The notes: generated by a model not told the origin, from the letters alone. DNA of 64,000 nt from Stackebrandtia nassauensis DSM 44728 (GCF_000024545.1 NC_013947.1:1550001-1614000), one strand, 5' to 3'; shown: positions 1 through 7,338, counted from the first letter of the stretch. Numbers and translations: made by a program.

Positions 1-2
1 AG

Positions 3-743
3 TTGCGTCGGGTGATGCTGCTGTCGAAGCTGGGTGTGCTGGCCAAACCCATGATCTTCATCGGCGACGACGACCTGACCAGCCTCGCCGTGGCCATGGT
101 CGCGAAGTCCGTCGGACTGCCGATCGGCCCGATGACCGTCGTCGACGTCGACGAGGCGCTGCTGGACTACATCGCCGCCCAGGCCCGCGAACTGGGCACC
201 GACCTGACCGCCGTCCATCACGACGCGACCCGGCCGCTGCCCGAGGCGCTGCGCGAGGGTTTCGCGGTGGCGCTGACCGACCCGCCCTACACGCTGGCGG
301 GCGCCGAACTGTTCCTGTCGCGCGCGGTGTCCGCTTTGGAGCCCCGTCCGGGACAGCACCTGCTGTTCTCCTTCGGCGGCAGGCGCCCCGCCGAGACCGT
401 CGCGGTGCAGGCGCTGATCGCCGGGATGGGCCTGGCGGTGCGCAGCCTCGTCCCCAACTTCAACGAGTACCTCGGCGCCGGGATCCTCGGCGGCACCAGC
501 CACCTCTATCACCTTCGGACGGTCGACGGTGCCGCCCCCAGCATCGACGGCGACTTCGACGGTCCGCTGTACACCGCCGACAACCGCACCGAGTCGGTTC
601 GCGGTTTCCGTTGCGCCGCTTGTAAAACCGTCCAGCCTGTCGGACCCGGACAGCGCTTCGCCCGCATCGCCGAGCTCAAGGCCGCCGGCTGCCCCGAATG
701 CGGTGCCACCACGTTTCGCCCGCTGCCGTTGACGCCACGATGA
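3..743 (+). CDS. BpsA-like branched-chain polyamine synthase, 5'-truncated by window edge
   Basis: Partial: the reading frame is open to the left edge and 246 codons are visible, against roughly 350 for archaeal BpsA, so the N-terminal third lies outside. BpsA (N4-bis(aminopropyl)spermidine synthase) transfers aminopropyl groups from decarboxylated SAM. The Rossmann-type core is intact: a GDDD motif followed by LTSLA (nt 63-89), VVDVDE about 30 residues later, and DPPY (nt 279-290), the family's substrate-site motif. The C-terminus carries CxxC...CxxC (CAAC and CPEC), a likely zinc ribbon. The stop is 10 nt before the next gene, and three genes later comes an S-adenosylmethionine decarboxylase that would supply its co-substrate. 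BpsA is best known from thermophiles, so the acceptor here may not be spermidine. Family assignment is fairly sure; substrate is unknown. Confidence 0.75.
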   Translation: MRRVMLLSKLGVLAKPMIFIGDDDLTSLAVAMVAKSVGLPIGPMTVVDVDEALLDYIAAQARELGTDLTAVHHDATRPLPEALREGFAVALTDPPYTLAGAELFLSRAVSALEPRPGQHLLFSFGGRRPAETVAVQALIAGMGLAVRSLVPNFNEYLGAGILGGTSHLYHLRTVDGAAPSIDGDFDGPLYTADNRTESVRGFRCAACKTVQPVGPGQRFARIAELKAAGCPECGATTFRPLPLTPR

Positions 744-753
744 AAGGATGGTC

Positions 754-1212
754 ATGTCCCAGGTGATCCGCGAAGCGGAGGAATCCGACCTGCCGGGCAT
801 AGTCGGGTTCGAGATCGACATCGCACGCATCTCCTTCGGAGACGAGGCGATCACCGACCCGGCCGTGCACGAGAAACGGGTCCGCTCCTCGCTGGGCAAG
901 GCCGGGGAGATCACGCTGGTGGCCGGGCAACCGGGAACCGAGCCGCTGGGTTGGGCCTGGCTGTCGCGGCGCACCAACTCGCTGACCGGCGCCCGCTACG
1001 GCAACTTCCGCTCGCTGGCGGTGGCCGAGCATCCCGAGCGCGCCGAGACCGGCGAACGGCTTTTGGACGAGGTGATCGCCCGCTGCCGGGCCGACGGCAT
1101 CGACGAGCTGGTCGGCAAGGTCCACGCCGACAACCTCGCCATGCGGGCGCTGTACCGCAAGTTCGACTTCGAGGCCGTCCACCTGACCATGCGGAAGCGG
1201 CTCGCGCCGTGA
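754..1212 (+). CDS. GNAT-family N-acetyltransferase
   Basis: A 152-residue single-domain GNAT protein. It opens with the typical beta1 pattern (VIREAEESDLPGI), has a core strand NFRSLAVAEHPERAETGERLLDEV that corresponds to the acetyl-CoA binding motif A region, and ends with the usual NLAMRALYRKFDFE. I chose the ATG at 754 rather than the one at 748 because the AAAGG at 743-747 abuts 748 but is well spaced from 754. It lies between the BpsA-like gene and the FkbH-like gene and overlaps the latter by one base (TGATG), so it is translationally coupled. In this setting it may acylate an amine of a polyamine-like product; that is inference. Confidence 0.8.
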   Translation: MSQVIREAEESDLPGIVGFEIDIARISFGDEAITDPAVHEKRVRSSLGKAGEITLVAGQPGTEPLGWAWLSRRTNSLTGARYGNFRSLAVAEHPERAETGERLLDEVIARCRADGIDELVGKVHADNLAMRALYRKFDFEAVHLTMRKRLAP

Positions 1213-2234
1213 TGATCAAATGCGTGGTGTGGGACCTCGACCGGACCCTTGTGGACGGAGTGTTCCTGGAGTCCGACGACCTGCGGCCCCGGGACGGCGT
1301 CCTGGCCGTGCTGCGCACCCTGCACGGGCGCGGCATCGTCAACTCGATCGCCAGCCGCAACCCGCCCGGTTCGGCCAGCACCGTCCTGGACGGACTCGGA
1401 CTCGGCGTGTCCTTCGTGTACCCGCAGTTCGGCTGGGGGGTCAAGTCCGACTCGATCCGCCGCATCGCCGACAAGCTGCGCATCGGGCTGGACACCTTCG
1501 CGTTCGTCGACGACGACCCCTACGAGCGCACCGAGGTCGCCGCCGCGCTGCCCGAGGTGCTGGTGCTGTCGCCCGACGACATCGCGGGTGCCCTCGACTG
1601 GCCCGAGTTCAGCCCCGCCACCGTCACCCCCGAGGCCCGGCGGCGCGCCGAGAGTTACCAGGAGGCCCAGGAACGCGAACGGGTCTCGCGCGAGTTCACC
1701 GGCAGCAAGGAGGCGTTCCAGCGCTACTGCCGCACCGAGATCACGATCCGTCCGGCGACGACCGCCGACGTTCCCCGGCTCGCCGAACTGTCGCGGCGCA
1801 CCAGCCGCTTCAACTCGCGCACCACTGCGCTGTCGGAGACCGAGTTCGCCGATCGCCTCAACTCCTCCGAGCACACCGTGGTGTGCGTGAACCTGCGCGA
1901 CCGCTTCGGCGACGACGGCATCATCGGCGGCGTGGTGGTGGCGCGCGGCTCGGCCTGGGAGGCTGAACTGGTGATGATGTCCTGCCGGGCCATGGGACGC
2001 GGCGTCATCGAGGCCGTGCTGTCGTGGCTGGGCGGCGCGACCCGGGCCGCGGATGCCCGGTTCGTGTGGGTTCCGTTGCGGGTGAACGAACGCAACCTGC
2101 CGCTGCGGCTGGCCCTCATCGCGGCCGGTTACCGGGCCGAGGCCACCCGCGAGGGCGACGCGATCTTCACGCACGAGGTGTCCGAAGCGGACGGAGAGCT
2201 GGCCGCATGGGTGAAAGTAGACACGGGAACATGA
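1212..2234 (+). CDS. FkbH-like HAD-superfamily protein with C-terminal GNAT-like domain
   Basis: 340 residues. The N-terminal HAD domain has motif I DLDRTL (D8, D10), SRNPP near residue 52 (the counterpart of FkbH SKNDP), and FVDDDPYERTEV near residues 97-108, all characteristic of FkbH. The C-terminal half holds the FkbH signature RRTSRFN followed by a GNAT-like fold. FkbH enzymes take glycerate from 1,3-bisphosphoglycerate and load it on an acyl carrier protein; position 11 is Arg where FkbH usually has Asn, so the acyl group may differ. It overlaps the next gene by four bases (ATGA), and that gene encodes a carrier domain, the expected partner. I place the start at the ATG overlapping the GNAT stop because homology begins there. 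Confidence 0.82.
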   Translation: MIKCVVWDLDRTLVDGVFLESDDLRPRDGVLAVLRTLHGRGIVNSIASRNPPGSASTVLDGLGLGVSFVYPQFGWGVKSDSIRRIADKLRIGLDTFAFVDDDPYERTEVAAALPEVLVLSPDDIAGALDWPEFSPATVTPEARRRAESYQEAQERERVSREFTGSKEAFQRYCRTEITIRPATTADVPRLAELSRRTSRFNSRTTALSETEFADRLNSSEHTVVCVNLRDRFGDDGIIGGVVVARGSAWEAELVMMSCRAMGRGVIEAVLSWLGGATRAADARFVWVPLRVNERNLPLRLALIAAGYRAEATREGDAIFTHEVSEADGELAAWVKVDTGT

Positions 2235-2848
2235 TCGCCGAGGAGATCCGCTCGCTGCTCGTCGAGGTCACCGGCCGCGATGAGTTGCGCGACATACCGT
2301 TCGACGTGCCGCTGCTGCACGAGCCGGTGGCGCTGGACTCGATCAGCGGCGTCCGGTTGCTGCGGGCCGTCCACGACCGGTACGGCGTCGACGTCGCCGC
2401 CGAGGACCTGAACCTGGACTCGCTGGCCAGTGTGGACGCGCTGGCGGCGTTCATCGCCGAGCGCACCGACCAGGTCGACGGCGAGTTCGCCCGGCTGCGC
2501 AAGCTGGAGGCGTACACCCCCAAGAAGCTGTACCTTGTGGACGCGACCTACGGCGACAGTCCGGTGCTGGGCGACGCCGCCGCCCTGGAGTCGGTGGCCC
2601 GCTCGGCGGTGGAGGCCGCCGGGGGCCACGTCCTCAAAGACAGCCACGTCGTGTTTCCCAACGGCGCCATCACCTTGGTGCTGATCCTGGCCGAGTCGCA
2701 CCTGAGCCTGCACACCTGGCCGGAGGAGAACCTGGTCGCGATCGACCTGTTCAGCTGTGGCGCCATCGAGGGCCGCATCGTCATCGACCGGCTCACCGAG
2801 TCCTTCGGGCTGGGTGAGGTTCCGGTGCGGGAGATCGACCGGGGCTGA
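2231..2848 (+). CDS. Acyl carrier domain fused to pyruvoyl S-adenosylmethionine decarboxylase
   Basis: 205 residues, two domains. Residues 1-80 form an acyl carrier domain with the phosphopantetheine site LDSISG (S37). After a short linker, residues about 95-205 are a prokaryotic AdoMet decarboxylase proenzyme: K98-KLYLVDA, then FPNGAIT, then the self-cleavage pair E155-S156, with H161 and C176. The spacing S, +5 His, +20 Cys equals that of the Thermotoga enzyme (Ser63, His68, Cys83). Autocleavage would make a pyruvoyl alpha chain and a beta chain that still carries the carrier domain. The product, decarboxylated SAM, is the aminopropyl donor of the BpsA-like enzyme upstream. Last gene of the operon; its stop directly abuts the stop of the convergent gene. 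Confidence 0.9.
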   Translation: MIAEEIRSLLVEVTGRDELRDIPFDVPLLHEPVALDSISGVRLLRAVHDRYGVDVAAEDLNLDSLASVDALAAFIAERTDQVDGEFARLRKLEAYTPKKLYLVDATYGDSPVLGDAAALESVARSAVEAAGGHVLKDSHVVFPNGAITLVLILAESHLSLHTWPEENLVAIDLFSCGAIEGRIVIDRLTESFGLGEVPVREIDRG

Positions 2849-3319
2849 TCAGCTCGCCTTGTCCCGCAGCCGCTTGTGGGTCTCGGCCACCAGGCTGGGG
2901 ACGACGCCGTTGTGGGTGGGTTGCAGCTTCTGCCACTTGACCGCCATCTCGGGGCGCTTGAACTTGACGATCGTGGCCAGTTGCGCCTGCCCGTCGGTGA
3001 TCCGATAGACGAGGTTGCCGTGAAAGCGGTGGCCGTCGGACTCCAGCCGGATCCAGTCGGGGCCCTGACCGTCGATCCGCCAGCCGCAGATGGTGCCGGA
3101 GGACTTCCACCACCGCAGCTTCATCCGCAGCATGAAGCGCCACATCAGCCAGGCCTTGAATCCGGCGATCTCGTTGAAGCAGACGCGGGCCCATTCCTCG
3201 GGCGTCCAGTCGGACGCGTCGGCGGCCTCGTGGGTGTAGGTGTCGGTGTAGTCGGGGTCGGGGATGGAGCTGATGGCCCGGATCGATTCCGGGGCTTCGG
3301 GAAGAGTGGTGGTCTCCAT
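2849..3319 (-). CDS. Conserved hypothetical protein, DUF2867-like
   Basis: 156 residues, rich in Trp and Arg, without signal peptide or membrane segment. The C-terminal pattern (TIVKFKRPEMAVKWQKLQPTH, then VVPSLV) resembles DUF2867 proteins, a family without an assigned reaction. It is divergent from a TetR gene and shares with it an 11-bp inverted repeat, so it is probably the repressor's main target. I start at the Met that begins METTT; an in-frame Met seven codons upstream lies inside the operator and is less likely. Family assignment is tentative and the function is unknown. Confidence 0.6.
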   Translation of the reverse strand: METTTLPEAPESIRAISSIPDPDYTDTYTHEAADASDWTPEEWARVCFNEIAGFKAWLMWRFMLRMKLRWWKSSGTICGWRIDGQGPDWIRLESDGHRFHGNLVYRITDGQAQLATIVKFKRPEMAVKWQKLQPTHNGVVPSLVAETHKRLRDKAS

Positions 3320-3327
3320 ATCGGCGA

Positions 3328-3359
3328 AACTAACATACATACGTGTCTGTATGTTAGTT
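3328..3359. promoter_or_regulatory. Palindromic operator for the adjacent TetR regulator
   Basis: A perfect 11-bp inverted repeat, AACTAACATAC and GTATGTTAGTT, separated by 10 bases. It stands out as an AT-rich patch in 70% GC DNA, exactly between the divergent DUF2867-like and TetR genes, and covers the likely -10/start regions of both. The size and symmetry fit a TetR dimer-of-dimers site. The DNA is observed; binding by this TetR is inferred from position. Confidence 0.75.
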
Positions 3360-4025
3360 ATGATGGCGAGGATGACACCACCAACCGACGACACCCGACC
3401 GACCCAGGCCGAACGCCGCGCCCGCACCCGCGACGCACTGCTGGAGGCGGCGGCGCGCGGCCTGTCCGAGTACGGCTACGGCAGCCTGTCGCTGGCGAAG
3501 GTCGCCGCCGAGGCGGGTTACACCCGGGGCGCCCTGTACCACCAGTTCGCCAACAAGGAGGAACTGGCGCTGGCCGTGGTCGCCTGGGTCGACCAGACCT
3601 GGACGGCCGAAGTGGAGGAACCCGCGAAGCGGCTGTCCGCCCCGGCCGAGATCCTGCTGGCCATCGCGCGGGGACACGCGATCTACTGCCGCCGCAACGT
3701 GGCCCGGGTCATGATGACGCTGCGCATCGAGTTCGCGGGCCGCGAGCACCCGGTGGGGCGCGCGATCATGGACCTGGCGGGGGAGTTCCTGGACAACTGT
3801 GCCCAGTGGATCGTCGAGGGCCGCGCCGACGGCTCGATCCCGCCAGGCCCGCCGCCGCAGGCGACGGCCACGGCGTACCTGGGCGCGCTGGAGGGCCTGA
3901 TGGTACTGCTGGCGGGCCAGGAGCCCCACGACGTCGAACTGGCCGAACGCATGGCGCGCGGCGTCCTGGGCCTACCGCCGCTGGCTTCTGACACCGCTGG
4001 CTTAGGACGTCATCAGGCCAGTTAA
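3360..4025 (+). CDS. TetR-family transcriptional regulator
   Basis: About 221 residues. The N-terminal helix-turn-helix is clear: RARTRDALLEAAARGL, then LSLAKVAAEAGYTRGALYHQF and NKEELA. The C-terminal ligand domain resembles the AcrR/TetR_C class with a mid-protein GHAIYCRRN helix. Several in-frame ATGs occur (3351, 3360, 3363, 3372); none has a good Shine-Dalgarno sequence, so translation may be leaderless, and the first falls inside the operator. It is divergent from the DUF2867-like gene and likely represses that gene and itself. The inducer cannot be told from sequence. Confidence 0.85.
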   Translation: MMARMTPPTDDTRPTQAERRARTRDALLEAAARGLSEYGYGSLSLAKVAAEAGYTRGALYHQFANKEELALAVVAWVDQTWTAEVEEPAKRLSAPAEILLAIARGHAIYCRRNVARVMMTLRIEFAGREHPVGRAIMDLAGEFLDNCAQWIVEGRADGSIPPGPPPQATATAYLGALEGLMVLLAGQEPHDVELAERMARGVLGLPPLASDTAGLGRHQAS

Positions 4026-4053
4026 GCCTGGACTCAGCCCCTGGCGTCTACGG

Positions 4054-4905
4054 TCAAAGTAGGGGAGGAGGATGGTGGACCCCGCGAGGCTCCAGCCAGA
4101 TCGCGACGCCGTCCAGCACCCGCTCCAGACCGAACGCGAACCACTCATCCAGGTCGATGCCCTGGCCGATGTCGTCGGCGGCCAGGGCCGTCAGCCACGG
4201 GTACCGGCCCGAGTCGATGGCCGCCGCCATCCGCCGCTGCTGCTGTTGCCACCATGCCCGCTGGCCCATCCCGGTGTCGCGCACCGACTCCGCCTCGGTG
4301 ATCAACAGCTGCGCGGCACCCTGCACGAACCCGTCGACCACCAGGTACACGGCCATGGCGGTGCGGTGGTCGACGTCCAGCGCGTACAGCGCCGCCATCG
4401 AACGGTCGATGGCCGCCAGCAGCTCGCCCTCCAGCGGCGGCCGGGCCGTGGCCAGCATCGGCAGCATCCACGGGTACCGCCGGTACATCTCCCACTCCTG
4501 CCGCGCCTCATGGCGCAGCCGCGATCGCCAGTCCGGCGGCGGTGCCGCGGGCGGCTGGTACTGGCCCAGCACCCGCGTCATCATCATCGACACGAGCGCG
4601 TCCTTACTGGACACCAGCCGGTACAGTGTCACGATCGCGATGTCCAGCCGGGCTGCCAGCCGCCGCATCGACACCGCCGACAGCCCCTCCGCGTCGGCCA
4701 GCGCGATCGCCGCCGACACCGCCGCCTCCCGGTCCACCCGGCCGCTGACCACTCGGCCGGTGCCGCCCGGCGCACGCGCGACGGTCCGAGCGGTGCCGTC
4801 CCGTCGGGCCCGGTAGGCCCGCGCCTGGCACGACCGGCCGCAGTAGCGGCGCGGCCGTCCCCGCACTCCGCGCTCCACCGGACGATCGCAGTGCGCGCAA
4901 CGCAT
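4054..4905 (-). CDS. TetR-family regulator with N-terminal zinc-binding Cys4 segment
   Basis: 283 residues. Residues 3-26 hold CxxC...CxxxC (C3, C6, C22, C26) followed by a basic stretch, a small putative zinc finger placed in front of the TetR fold. The HTH lies near residues 60-105 (SAAIALADAEGLSAVSMRRLA, then VTLYRLVSSKD). The C-terminal part, with EWEMYRRYPWM and a DGFVQGAA helix, is the TetR_C all-helical ligand domain of the tetracycline-repressor type. An AAGGAGG-like ribosome site precedes the ATG. A 9-bp inverted repeat lies just upstream, between this gene and the divergent GNAT gene, its probable target. Confidence 0.85.
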   Translation of the reverse strand: MRCAHCDRPVERGVRGRPRRYCGRSCQARAYRARRDGTARTVARAPGGTGRVVSGRVDREAAVSAAIALADAEGLSAVSMRRLAARLDIAIVTLYRLVSSKDALVSMMMTRVLGQYQPPAAPPPDWRSRLRHEARQEWEMYRRYPWMLPMLATARPPLEGELLAAIDRSMAALYALDVDHRTAMAVYLVVDGFVQGAAQLLITEAESVRDTGMGQRAWWQQQQRRMAAAIDSGRYPWLTALAADDIGQGIDLDEWFAFGLERVLDGVAIWLEPRGVHHPPPLL

Positions 4906-4915
4906 CGCTCCTCCT

Positions 4916-4943
4916 TTTCGTCACGGCCAATCGTGTGACGAAA
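4916..4943. promoter_or_regulatory. Inverted-repeat operator between TetR and GNAT genes
   Basis: Perfect 9-bp arms TTTCGTCAC and GTGACGAAA with a 10-base spacer. It lies 11 bases upstream of the zinc-type TetR start and about 80 bases before the GNAT start. The arm spacing matches the other TetR operator in this window, but the sequence differs, so each repressor probably reads its own site. Binding is inferred. Confidence 0.65.
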
Positions 4944-5020
4944 TTCCTGTCAGCCTGGCTGTCACCACGTCAACATTCGCTATGACACCCAAAGATACGG
5001 ACCGAAGGGGAGAAACGGCG

Positions 5021-5632
5021 ATGCGAACGGAACAGCGTTATGGAACCAAAGCCGAGAAGAAGCGGATCATCGCGGCGCAACGGGAGGCGTTCGCCGACGA
5101 GGCGGTGGTGCGCTGGGTGACCTCCGATCCCGCGCGACGGGAGAAGCTCGACGCCACCTACGTCGAGTACATGGTCACCGATGCCCTCAAACACGACGAG
5201 GTGCTGCTGGCCGTGACCGACGAGGGCCGCATCGTCGGCGTGTCGATCTGGCAGACCTTCGACTCGGCCAAGCGTCCGGCCGAACTGGCCGCCGAGGTCG
5301 CCGCGTTGAGCGCCAGCGTCCCCGGCCTGGACCGGGTGGCCACCGTGACCAGGCTGATCGCCGAGCACCACCCCGACAAGCCGCACCTCTACCTCTCCTC
5401 GATGGGCGTCGTCCCCGACCATCGGGGCAAGGGCGTCGGTTCGGCGCTGCTGCGGCACCGGCTGGCCGCCGCCGACGCCGCTGGTCAGGCGGCGTACCTG
5501 GAGGCCAGCACGCCCAGCAGCCGCGACCTGTACGCCCGGCACGGTTTCGTCCAGCGCGAGCCGGACATCGCGCTGCCCGACGACGGCCCCCGGCTGCACC
5601 CGATGTGGCGCGAGCCGGGCACCGGCGACTGA
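5021..5632 (+). CDS. GNAT-family N-acetyltransferase
   Basis: 203 residues. The acetyl-CoA site is textbook: LYLSSMGVVPDHRGKGVGSALL, i.e. V-x-P-x-x-R-G-K-G-V-G, followed near the C-terminus by DLYARHGF. I chose the ATG at 5021, which has AGGGGAG eight bases upstream, over an ATG at 4982 that lacks a site. The gene is divergent from the zinc-type TetR and probably controlled by it, the usual layout for a small self-protective acetyltransferase. The substrate is unknown. It is convergent with the DUF4190 gene, with a strong terminator between. Confidence 0.85.
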   Translation: MRTEQRYGTKAEKKRIIAAQREAFADEAVVRWVTSDPARREKLDATYVEYMVTDALKHDEVLLAVTDEGRIVGVSIWQTFDSAKRPAELAAEVAALSASVPGLDRVATVTRLIAEHHPDKPHLYLSSMGVVPDHRGKGVGSALLRHRLAAADAAGQAAYLEASTPSSRDLYARHGFVQREPDIALPDDGPRLHPMWREPGTGD

Positions 5633-5647
5633 GCCGTCCACACGGCC

Positions 5648-5681
5648 GTGGCCGCCGTCCGGTATTCCGGACGGCGGCCAC
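5648..5681. terminator. Bidirectional intrinsic terminator
   Basis: A perfect 15-bp stem (starting GTGGCCGCCG) with a TATT loop, placed between the convergent GNAT and DUF4190 genes. There is no long T-run, as is common for actinobacterial terminators. Confidence 0.8.
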
Positions 5682-5695
5682 GCCGCGCGCGTCGG

Positions 5696-6010
5696 TCAGT
5701 TGTAGTTCTTGCCCCACTCGCCCTCGGAGATCGCGGCGAAGATGCCGCCCGCGATGCCCAGGACCAGCAACAGGATGAACGCGATGATCGAGATCCATCC
5801 CAGGATGATCGAGGCCTTGGCGAGACCCTCACCGCTGTTGTTGCGTTCCCGGATCTGTCCACGAGCGACATAGCCCATGATCAGCCCAAGAATCCCCAGT
5901 GGACTGCACAATCCCACCATGGCGACCGAGAACGATGCCACCGCGAGCCCGTTCATTTCCCGGGCAGGGGTGGGCGTCGTGCTCATTGGGTCGGTGCGTG
6001 GTTCTGTCAT
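5696..6010 (-). CDS. Small two-TM membrane protein, DUF4190 family
   Basis: 104 residues. A short Pro/Thr-rich cytoplasmic N-terminus is followed by two hydrophobic segments (about residues 20-47 and 68-95) separated by a basic loop ARGQIRERNNSGEG. The residues NGLAVASFSVAMVG and GLAKASIILGW are the DUF4190 pattern. The start has GGGGGGAG four bases upstream. The family has no known enzymatic role and often accompanies envelope or secretion genes; nothing nearby specifies its job. Confidence 0.7.
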   Translation of the reverse strand: MTEPRTDPMSTTPTPAREMNGLAVASFSVAMVGLCSPLGILGLIMGYVARGQIRERNNSGEGLAKASIILGWISIIAFILLLVLGIAGGIFAAISEGEWGKNYN

Positions 6011-6080
6011 ATCTCCCCCCGAAACTATTCCGTGGGGAAATTTAACTACACCGGACGGTGCGAAGTGGTGCTTTTCGCGG

Positions 6081-6311
6081 TCAGGCTGTGGTACGGACGG
6101 TGGTCAGAAACCCGGTCCAGTCCTCGCGGTCCACTGTGAGGACCGGGAAACCAACGGTGGCGGCGAGTTTGGAATCCCGAATCGCTACCACTGTGGATAT
6201 GCTCGCGGCTTCGACACAATTGCCGTTACCGCTTGAGGAGCTGCGGATACTTTTGCGCCACGCCGCCTGGTCGAGCGTGAGGAGGCGGCGCGCGATGTTG
6301 TGGCTGGTCAT
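6081..6311 (-). CDS. DUF397-domain protein
   Basis: 76 residues with the DUF397 core: AWRKS near the N-terminus, then SGNGNCVEAA, and VAIRDSK. DUF397 proteins are small partners of XRE-type regulators in actinomycetes (Scr1/BldB-like systems). The start codon overlaps the stop of the upstream XRE gene by ATGA, so the two are translationally coupled and likely form a regulator/antagonist pair. Confidence 0.85.
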   Translation of the reverse strand: MTSHNIARRLLTLDQAAWRKSIRSSSSGNGNCVEAASISTVVAIRDSKLAATVGFPVLTVDREDWTGFLTTVRTTA

Positions 6312-7171
6312 GGCGACAGTTCCTTAAGCAATGCGTTGATGCGCTTGACCGTTCTGGTCGAATCGAGCGCGTCTTTAGTCCACAGCGCATCATATGTCCT
6401 AGTAAAGCCATCGATGTCCGGGGATTCGAGATAAAGAGTGCCCGCCATGGTCTCGGTACACGCTACGTCGGGATATGGCTCCGGCAGTTCGAAGATGGTG
6501 AATCCGCCCCAGGCTCCCGCGGCCGTGTGTCCCCAGGCTTCGAGTGGAATGATCCGCAATTCGATCAGGCTCGCGTTGAGCTGGTCGCGCAGTTTCTGCA
6601 ATTGGGCCGCCATGATGGCGTGCTCGCCGACCCGCTGGTGCAGGGCCGATTCGTGGACCAGGAAGCGCACCCGGGGCGCCTTGTTGCCGGTGAGGATCCG
6701 GCTGCGGATCAGCCGGGCTTCGATGAGCCGTTTGCTGTCGAGCTCTTCCTGTTGCGGGCCATGGGTTATCAGCGCGCTGGCGTAGTCCGCCGTCTGCAGT
6801 AGACCGGGGACGGCGTTGATGTCGAGCACGTGGATGGTGTGGGCCCGGTTCTCCAGCCAGACGTAGTCGGCGAAGTTGTTGTTGAGATGCGGTTTGTAGC
6901 CGTCCCACCAGCCCCGCTGGGCCACCTCTTCGGACAGTTGCACCAGTTCGGCGCGCTGGTTGATGTCGGAGACCGCGTACAGGTCGAGTAGTTGCAGTAC
7001 ATCCGAAGTCGGAATGGGATAGACGCCGCTCTCGAACCGTCCAAAGGTGCCGGGGTGTCGTTGCAGGAACTCGGCGGCGTCGGTGGTCTTGACCTTCTTG
7101 GCTTCCCGCAGTTCGCGGAGCCTGGCGCCCAGCCACTGGGCTCTCAGCGTGGGTCCGTTCTTCTGCGCCAT
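6308..7171 (-). CDS. XRE-family regulator with DUF5753-type C-terminal domain
   Basis: 287 residues. The N-terminal HTH spans about residues 10-70 (LGARLRELREAKKVKTTDAAEFL, then GTFGRFESG). The C-terminal domain begins at YVWLENRAHTIHVLDINAVPGLLQTADYA, the hallmark of the DUF5753 effector domain shared by actinomycete XRE proteins that pair with DUF397. I chose the start that begins MAQKNG, with a GGAAGG site upstream; a longer frame exists but lacks homology. It is divergent from a LuxR-type gene across a 167-base region with a perfect 10-bp inverted repeat. Confidence 0.85.
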   Translation of the reverse strand: MAQKNGPTLRAQWLGARLRELREAKKVKTTDAAEFLQRHPGTFGRFESGVYPIPTSDVLQLLDLYAVSDINQRAELVQLSEEVAQRGWWDGYKPHLNNNFADYVWLENRAHTIHVLDINAVPGLLQTADYASALITHGPQQEELDSKRLIEARLIRSRILTGNKAPRVRFLVHESALHQRVGEHAIMAAQLQKLRDQLNASLIELRIIPLEAWGHTAAGAWGGFTIFELPEPYPDVACTETMAGTLYLESPDIDGFTRTYDALWTKDALDSTRTVKRINALLKELSP

Positions 7172-7218
7172 GGCGTTGGTTCCTTCCGGAGGATCCAATC
7201 TCACGCTTCCGTGTGAAT

Positions 7219-7252
7219 GGATAAATTCTTCTCGCCTGCGTTGAATTTATCC
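7219..7252. promoter_or_regulatory. Inverted repeat between XRE and LuxR genes
   Basis: Perfect 10-bp arms GGATAAATTC and GAATTTATCC with a 14-base spacer, an AT-rich island 48 bases upstream of the XRE start and just ahead of the LuxR promoter. Good candidate for autoregulation by the XRE protein and control of the divergent LuxR gene. Binding is inferred. Confidence 0.6.
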
Positions 7253-7263
7253 TACTCTACGTG

Positions 7264-7292
7264 TTGACGTTGTGTGAGATACGTGCCATAGT
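7264..7292 (+). promoter_or_regulatory. Predicted sigma70-type promoter of the LuxR gene
   Basis: TTGACG followed after 17 bases by CATAGT, a good -35 and acceptable -10 for the principal actinobacterial sigma factor. It lies about 45 bases before the LuxR start codon and 11 bases beyond the inverted repeat. Confidence 0.5.
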
Positions 7293-7338
7293 TCAGTAAC
7301 GCCACATCAAGCACAACGCTTCAGAGGGGAGCTAGGTG

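Noticed and set aside
951-1211. N-terminal extension of the FkbH-like frame
   Set aside because: It runs inside the GNAT gene in another frame; FkbH homology begins only at the ATG at 1212.
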